This document shows positions 8,632 to 11,304 of a stretch of DNA of 11,304 bases, in pieces. The notes beneath the pieces are model-generated. The model saw nothing but the letters and a program-made list of their open reading frames with translations, did no database searches and was not told where the DNA came from. The translations under genes and the position numbers were made by a program. Source of the stretch: Hirudo medicinalis (taxonomy: Eukaryota > Annelida > Clitellata > Hirudinida > Hirudinidae); contig MPNW01000532.1 in the NCBI GenBank assembly GCA_011800805.1, positions 111,097 through 122,400 on the forward strand, in the 5' to 3' direction. Each line of letters begins with the position of its first letter. Positions within the stretch are counted from its first letter, which is position 1.

Positions 8632-10902
8632 GTTAATTTATAATGCGCCATTTGCATAGCGTCATAATGTGAAAAAATCTCCATTAGCTTCTTTTGTGCT
8701 TCGATTAGTTGTGAGTTGAAGACATTCAATGGAGTACTTGAGTGGCAATGTAAGCGTTCGGCCTCCTGAAGCCGTCCATGAAGTTGGCGTTGATGTAGTC
8801 GCTACCACCAACTCCGTCAATGGACCTTGAAAATTAAATTAAGTAATTTAAATGAGTCGGTCGTTAATTGTTCGTTACGAAGTGTCTGTGCAGCGTGAAT
8901 GATTAACATAAACAATTAATATGATAATTAACATGATAATTAACATAAATAAATAACATTTTAATTTATACTCGGTCGGTCTGCTTGACATTCCAGAAGA
9001 ATGTCATTACATTGATTGTGACTCAATATTTCAAGTTCTTTTGAGATGACCATATTCATCAATCTTATGCACAAGCATTAATTTTAATTTAATTAATTTT
9101 TTATTTCGGGTTCGAAATGTTGTCAAAGCAGCATCGTAATTAGCAATTTACAATAATTTTATATTCAATAAAAGATATTTTTATCAAAATATATTCAAAA
9201 GATTTTAATTTATGAATTAATGCTACAAACATCTTGTAATTTAATAGAATCCACAATTACTTTCACATTTATATAAATTAAAAACATTTAATTGCAAATG
9301 GCAAGCCAGACAAAAATATCAATAAAAATAACGAAAGAATTTTGAGCCGCAAAAAATCTTGGAATCGTGAACAAATTCTGAGGGGACCTGATTGTGACCC
9401 TCGAGCCGTCGTAGGCCACGACGTTGGCGTATCGGTTCTTGTGCTTGTTGCACTCCAAATTTGAAGCATCCCAAGTGAACTGTTGCGATGGGTCAATGGA
9501 TTCATACTCCTGAATAAATTATTATCGGCTCAAAATTTACTTACCGCTTGATGAAATATTCAGTAATTGAGGGGAAATTCACTTAAAATCACAATAAAAG
9601 TGAAGGTGAGCTGAAGTGGAGTCGAGTTAAACTTGCACACTTTACACGCAAGTATAAATTCTTTGAACATTTTAAACAAGTTCCTTTGTTTTTAAATGAT
9701 GATGATGATGTTGATATTGATAACGATGATATTTCTCATTAGAAGTATTTTAATGTTTTAATTTGTTTCGTCCATTCTCTCTTTTCATTCCATGTTCCTT
9801 TTCTTATTTCTGTGTTAATATTTTTCTTGTTTCTCTCTTATGAAGCGCCACTTAATATCTCGAGTCTTCTCTTTTTTTTATATTTTCTATTTTAGAGTCC
9901 TCCGGTTAGAAATAAATTTTAAGAAATATAAAAGTAATTGCTCACTAATAAAAATATTTTTATAAAATATAATATAAAATAATTATTTACCAACGAAAAC
10001 AAATGTCCCCCATTTGCTTTAAGCCTTTCAACGTGTGAGGGGAGGTCGGACAGAGTGATTGGTGGATGGCTGGACATGGCTGCAGTGAATAAACATGTAA
10101 TTAATTAAAATAAATATTTACATCATGAATATTATTATATTAGTACATTATAAATAATCAAATAATACATTAAAAGATATTTTCTAAACAAAGTGCCATC
10201 TAGACCAAAGAATACCGTAACAAGTTCAAATAAGCTGTAATTCCTTTGTAATTTAAAAGTTTTTACCTGGGGTCAGAAAGTGCAGCCTCCTCAGTTCAAC
10301 AGGGTCGTTGATGCTGTGAGGGACTTCACACCCTGTCGACAGGAGGACTTTGTTGACCTCTGTGCACGTTTCCTCTTTTGTATGACCAGGTTGTCTCCGC
10401 CTGGAGTGATTGAGTTTTGATTTTTCATCTTCGTATTATTATTATCATTATTATTGTTATTATTATTATTATTATTATTATTGTTATTAATATTATTATT
10501 ATTATTATTCTTGTTATCATCATCATCATCATCATCACATGAAAATGCATTTCTTTTACTGATGCTTCAATTAAATTGCTTGCATGAGGTCGGTCTGGAG
10601 TATACCTTGTTATGGACTCCTTAGCTAAATTGTCCACAGTAAATTCAATAAACATTCCTCTTAAACACTCTTGGACATATTCCGATCATTCTCTCCACTG
10701 TTGATCCATCCATCCCTAACCACCTGACGAAGAGAGTGAGTAGGATGCAGAGAAGAATGAGAACAACAGCAGCACAAATGGGAGCAACGATGTACAGAAG
10801 GTCCACGGATTGCTTTCCAGTCTGAAATGCTGGCATGTTCAGGCCTGCCATCAACTGTGGATTTGTGGATATCGGAGCAGAGAAGGGACTCGAGGTGTAT
10901 TT
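2796..10902 (-). CDS. Lar: LAR-family (type IIa) receptor protein tyrosine phosphatase, 17 3'-terminal coding exons (5' partial)
   Basis: This single-pass membrane phosphatase removes phosphate from phosphotyrosine. In animals LAR-type receptors act in axon guidance, synapse organisation and cell adhesion, with D2 binding scaffolds such as liprin-alpha (family knowledge). Exons in coding order: 10902-10724, 10400-10267, 10079-9991, 9509-9388, 8825-8738, 8403-8305, 7745-7626, 7072-6903, 6584-6444, 6144-5985, 5691-5598, 5260-5184, 4970-4836, 4456-4331, 4170-4016, 3687-3552, 2864-2796. All phases join, giving 697 codons and a TGA. Residues 33-59 form the transmembrane helix. D1 has KNRY (158-161), WPD (301-303), [10 protein letters not shown] (Cys333, Arg339) and QTEDQ (377-381), so it should be active. 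D2 has KNRF (457-460), WPE (593-595) and [10 protein letters not shown] (Cys629, Arg635), so it is probably impaired. The C-terminus [11 protein letters not shown] matches the LAR family. The family is certain; the exact ortholog is not. The signal peptide, Ig and FN3 exons lie beyond the right edge. Confidence 0.94.
3098..3256. repeat. Duplicated AT-rich blocks in intron 16
   Basis: Near-identical blocks start at about 3100, 3165 and 3215. They share the word aaatattattattaaaaatat, followed in two of three cases by aataataattattattatta. The ATT and AAT halves are complementary, so a long hairpin is possible in RNA. Confidence 0.7.
3432..3496. repeat. Impure (AAT)n microsatellite in intron 16
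   Basis: (ATA/AAT) repeats are interrupted by a gaagaagaa block. The tract begins about 55 nt downstream of the exon 16 donor. Confidence 0.85.
3552..3687 (-). CDS. Lar: LAR-like exon 16: D2 signature loop (altered)
   Basis: It completes [10 protein letters not shown], where the family norm is [10 protein letters not shown]; the CX5R spacing is kept. It continues with [20 protein letters not shown] and [13 protein letters not shown]. It is more diverged than its neighbouring D2 exons. The acceptor is a T-rich TTTATAG and the donor GAG|GTATGC. Confidence 0.92.
3688..4015 (-). other. Intron 15
   Basis: 328 bp, AT-rich, with a T-rich tract before the acceptor. There is no repeat array and no coding signal. 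Confidence 0.7.
4016..4170 (-). CDS. Lar: LAR-like exon 15: D2 WPE loop to Cys
   Basis: It encodes [20 protein letters not shown] and ends GPITVHC. The general-acid Asp of an active PTP is Glu here (residue 595), as in LAR D2 domains. The donor splits the Ser codon after Cys629 (AG|GTGGTA), the same place as in D1. Confidence 0.95.
4331..4456 (-). CDS. Lar: LAR-like exon 14: D2 YQYWP to VTDAR
   Basis: It encodes [20 protein letters not shown] followed by [20 protein letters not shown]. It is phase 0 at both ends and almost identical to known LAR D2 sequences as I remember them. This makes it one of the strongest family markers in the window. Confidence 0.95.
4457..4835 (-). other. Intron 13
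   Basis: 379 bp, AT-rich. Its main feature is the 29-bp tandem array at 4542-4652. Confidence 0.75.
4542..4652. repeat. 29-bp tandem repeat, about 4 copies
   Basis: Copies of atttcaacaatattcatatt plus aaatattat start at 4542, 4571, 4600 and 4629. The first three are nearly identical; the last is diverged and incomplete. The array lies inside intron 13. Confidence 0.88.
4836..4970 (-). CDS. Lar: LAR-like exon 13: D2 GPLMET to KLRELGK
   Basis: It encodes [20 protein letters not shown] and then [20 protein letters not shown]. The acceptor is ATCAAAAG and the donor AAG|GTTTGG. It is phase 0 at both ends. Confidence 0.93.
5094..5166. repeat. 15-bp tandem repeat, 5 copies, with 30-bp higher order
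   Basis: The unit tcaatcatgttygtt recurs at 5094, 5109, 5124, 5139 and 5154, with y alternating T and C so that the true period is 30 bp. The array ends about 17 nt inside the exon 12 donor, so nearly all of this 213-bp intron's donor side is repeat. Confidence 0.9.
5184..5260 (-). CDS. Lar: LAR-like exon 12: D2 SDYINAN strand
   Basis: It encodes [20 protein letters not shown] and ends NFVD. It enters in phase 1 after AAATGCAG and leaves in phase 0 at GAC|GTGAGC. It is very close to the vertebrate LAR D2 sequence. Confidence 0.94.
5261..5597 (-). other. Intron 11, GC-AG type
   Basis: 337 bp. The 5' splice site reads GCAAGT, the usual strong consensus of GC-AG introns, and the 3' site is AAATGCAG. 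The (ATT)n tract starts roughly 35 nt after the donor on the transcript strand. Confidence 0.88.
5517..5574. repeat. (AAT)n microsatellite in intron 11
   Basis: About fifteen uninterrupted AAT units (to about 5561), then degenerate GAT-containing units up to 5574. It is likely to vary in length. Confidence 0.93.
5598..5691 (-). CDS. Lar: LAR-like exon 11: D2 start, GC donor at 3' end
   Basis: It encodes [20 protein letters not shown]. The D2 recognition loop is KNRF where an active domain has KNRY. The donor is T|GCAAGT, a GC-type site. It splits the Tyr codon of the conserved PYESSR across the intron. The only nearby GT donor would create an immediate TGA. The acceptor is AAGCAG, a tandem NAGNAG; use of the first AG would add one Gln. 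Confidence 0.91.
5985..6144 (-). CDS. Lar: LAR-like exon 10: end of D1 and D1-D2 linker
   Basis: It encodes [12 protein letters not shown], then [18 protein letters not shown] and MQLEFK, which is the family linker into D2. It enters in phase 2 and leaves in phase 0 at AAG|GTCGTG. Confidence 0.94.
6190..6210. repeat. 6-bp acttgt repeat in intron 9
   Basis: Three and a half copies of acttgt, about 45 bp upstream of the exon 10 acceptor on the transcript strand. Confidence 0.75.
6444..6584 (-). CDS. Lar: LAR-like exon 9: D1 signature loop and Q loop
   Basis: It completes [10 protein letters not shown] with phosphate-binding Arg339 and continues through [25 protein letters not shown] and VQTED. 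The donor CA|GTAAGT is a full consensus and splits the Gln codon of the Q loop. Confidence 0.95.
6585..6902 (-). other. Intron 8
   Basis: 318 bp. It interrupts the D1 signature motif between Cys and the rest of the Ser codon. It carries the (CAAT)n tract and no coding sequence. Confidence 0.8.
6724..6768. repeat. (CAAT)n microsatellite in intron 8
   Basis: About eleven perfect caat units, flanked by imperfect ones on the left. Confidence 0.93.
6903..7072 (-). CDS. Lar: LAR-like exon 8: D1 WPD loop to catalytic Cys
   Basis: It encodes [18 protein letters not shown] and GPVVVHC. Asp303 of WPD is the general acid and Cys333 the nucleophile. The 3' end splits the Ser codon after the Cys (AG|GTTGGA). 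The 5' end is uncertain: the TAG acceptor used here adds [11 protein letters not shown], while an in-frame CAG acceptor at 7042-7040 would start the exon at 7039. Confidence 0.88.
7073..7625 (-). other. Intron 7
   Basis: 553 bp, AT-rich, no tandem array and no recognisable exon. An in-frame alternative acceptor for exon 8 lies just downstream at 7042-7040. Confidence 0.7.
7626..7745 (-). CDS. Lar: LAR-like exon 7: D1 CNRYWP and beta-sheet region
   Basis: It encodes [20 protein letters not shown] through [10 protein letters not shown]. It is phase 0 at both ends. The acceptor is AATGCAG and the donor AAG|GTGCTT. Confidence 0.93.
7746..8304 (-). other. Intron 6
   Basis: 559 bp, AT-rich. It contains an 11-bp repeat at 7976-8009 and nothing that looks coding. 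Confidence 0.7.
7976..8009. repeat. 11-bp tandem repeat, 3 copies
   Basis: agttgaactta is repeated three times with no change. The unit contains the palindrome cttaag across each junction. Confidence 0.88.
8305..8403 (-). CDS. Lar: LAR-like exon 6: D1 GPLPET to KLEE
   Basis: It encodes [17 protein letters not shown] and then [11 protein letters not shown], the standard PTP core. It is phase 0 at both ends, with acceptor TTGCAAG and donor AGG|GTTTGA. Confidence 0.93.
8404..8737 (-). other. Intron 5
   Basis: 334 bp, containing an (AAT)n tract at 8590-8631. No coding signal. Confidence 0.7.
8590..8631. repeat. (AAT)n microsatellite in intron 5
   Basis: About fourteen perfect taa units. Confidence 0.93.
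8738..8825 (-). CDS. Lar: LAR-like exon 5: D1 SDYINAN strand
   Basis: It encodes [18 protein letters not shown] and then a segment ending AYIATQ. It enters in phase 2 and leaves in phase 0 at CAA|GTACTC. This is core D1 sequence, close to the family consensus. Confidence 0.94.
8826..9387 (-). other. Intron 4
   Basis: 562 bp, AT-rich. A 12-bp duplication of atgataattaac lies at 8921-8944. No coding sequence seen. Confidence 0.7.
9388..9509 (-). CDS. Lar: LAR-like exon 4: D1 start with pTyr-recognition loop
   Basis: It encodes [13 protein letters not shown] then [12 protein letters not shown]. The Tyr of KNRY (residue 161) is the phosphotyrosine-recognition residue and is intact. The donor AG|GTCCCC is weak past GT, but the join to exon 5 recreates an Arg codon and the conserved SIDGV continuation. 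Confidence 0.92.
9510..9990 (-). other. Intron 3 with pyrimidine-rich block
   Basis: 481 bp. It contains a (GAT)n-like patch at 9697-9730. Also, about 9755-9895 is C/T-rich on the plus strand, so purine-rich in the transcript, unlike the A/T-balanced rest of the introns. Confidence 0.65.
9991..10079 (-). CDS. Lar: LAR-like exon 3: D1 wedge
   Basis: The acceptor is CACTGCAG and the donor TTG|GTAAAT. It encodes [21 protein letters not shown], the helix-turn-helix wedge at the N-terminal edge of D1. It enters in phase 1 and leaves in phase 0. Confidence 0.92.
10267..10400 (-). CDS. Lar: LAR-like exon 2: juxtamembrane segment
   Basis: The acceptor is CACTCCAG and the donor CCAG|GTAAAA. It encodes the basic cytoplasmic start, a polar Glu/Lys/Thr-containing linker, and the family-typical [14 protein letters not shown] that precedes the D1 wedge. 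It enters in phase 2 and leaves in phase 1. Confidence 0.92.
10401..10723 (-). other. Intron 1 of window
   Basis: 323 bp between the transmembrane exon and the juxtamembrane exon. It contains a long ATT/ATC microsatellite. The join across it restores VRRRQPG. Confidence 0.8.
10434..10538. repeat. (ATT)n then (ATC)n compound microsatellite
   Basis: Long impure ATT tract interrupted by ATC and GTT units, ending in about six ATC units. Its translation gives the spurious Ile- and Met-rich frame on the minus strand. Confidence 0.93.
10724..10902 (-). CDS. Lar: LAR-like exon 1 of window: membrane-proximal tail and transmembrane helix
   Basis: The exon begins after TTTTCCAG in phase 0 and encodes a short extracellular tail with YTSSPFSAP, typical of the end of the LAR ectodomain. 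A hydrophobic helix follows (about residues 33-59, rich in V, I, L, A and C). It ends in phase 2 at AG|GTGGTT. Joining to the next exon gives VRRRQ, a basic stop-transfer sequence just inside the membrane. Reading on without splicing would give an unrelated tail. Confidence 0.88.
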
Positions 10903-11304
10903 CTGGAAAATGAAAGTTCAATAAATTTTCAGAAGATTTTAAAATTCATTAAAATTAGTGGTTCGCAATAATTAAGCTTAAGTTAATAATAATTAGTAAT
11001 TAATAATTAAGCTTAAGTTAATAATAATTAGTAATTAATAACTAAGCTTAAGTTAATAATAATTAGTAATTAATAATTAAGCTTAAATTAATAATAATTA
11101 GTAATTAATAATTAAGCTTACGTAATTCGTTCTGACATTTTTCGTGATTTAATGAAAATCCATTAAAATTTCTTAAATTGAGAATAATTTTGAATTAAAA
11201 TTTTTTTTTTAATTTCGTAATTAACTTAAAATAAGTTTAATAATTTTCTAATGCTTATAATAATAAATCTAGATTTTCTAGATTTATATACTTTTAAAAA
11301 ATTG
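10903..11304 (-). other. Intron upstream of the transmembrane exon (partial)
   Basis: Very AT-rich DNA that ends at the TTTTCCAG acceptor of the transmembrane exon and runs off the right edge. It holds the 35-bp tandem array. No upstream ectodomain exon is visible. Confidence 0.65.
10967..11121. repeat. 35-bp tandem repeat, about 4.4 copies
   Basis: The word aagctta recurs at exact 35-bp spacing (10974, 11009, 11044, 11079, 11114). It is followed each time by nearly the same agttaataataattagtaat text. Only a few substitutions separate the copies, which points to recent amplification. Each unit contains an AAGCTT site. Confidence 0.93.

Noticed and set aside
9278..9505. Minus-strand 75-codon frame overlapping exon 4
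   Set aside because: It is out of frame with the conserved EYESIDP/KNRY reading and has no family resemblance.
10425..10655. Minus-strand frame rich in Met and Ile
   Set aside because: It is a translation of the ATT/ATC microsatellite inside intron 1.

Overview
The window is a stretch of AT-rich animal nuclear DNA. It has spliceosomal introns of 160-690 bp, many AT-biased microsatellites, and a metazoan-type receptor tyrosine phosphatase. The sequence alone does not identify the species. Both protein-coding genes lie on the minus strand, so they read from right to left.

The main content (2796-10902, minus) is the 3' two-thirds of a LAR-family (type IIa) receptor protein tyrosine phosphatase. 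I rebuilt it by hand as 17 coding exons whose splice phases all agree (2094 nt; 697 codons plus stop). It encodes the membrane-proximal ectodomain tail, one transmembrane helix, a juxtamembrane/wedge segment, an intact catalytic phosphatase domain D1, and a second domain D2 that looks catalytically impaired (KNRF and WPE loops and an altered signature loop). It ends in the LAR-type C-terminus. The exons for the signal peptide, Ig and FN3 repeats lie beyond the right edge. One intron is a GC-AG intron that the reading frame requires, and three intron positions are shared between D1 and D2.

From about 825 to 1975 (minus) lies the decayed 3' end of a Ty3/gypsy-like LTR retrotransposon. It holds integrase remnants with several in-frame stops, one frameshift and an apparent internal deletion, then a polypurine tract and a possible 3' LTR.

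At the left edge (1-444, minus) is the N-terminal part of a protein-kinase-like gene. The catalytic-loop Asp of HRD is replaced by Asn and the VAxK lysine is replaced by Arg, so it is probably a pseudokinase. It runs off the window at a HindIII site.

The rest is AT-rich intergenic and intronic DNA with several tandem repeats: 35 bp x about 4.4, 29 bp x about 4, 15 bp x 5, 16 bp x 2, 11 bp x 3, (AAT)n, (CAAT)n and others. I see no convincing plus-strand gene, RNA gene or CRISPR array. The phosphatase and the pseudokinase are tandem neighbours, but nothing in the sequence shows a functional link between them.
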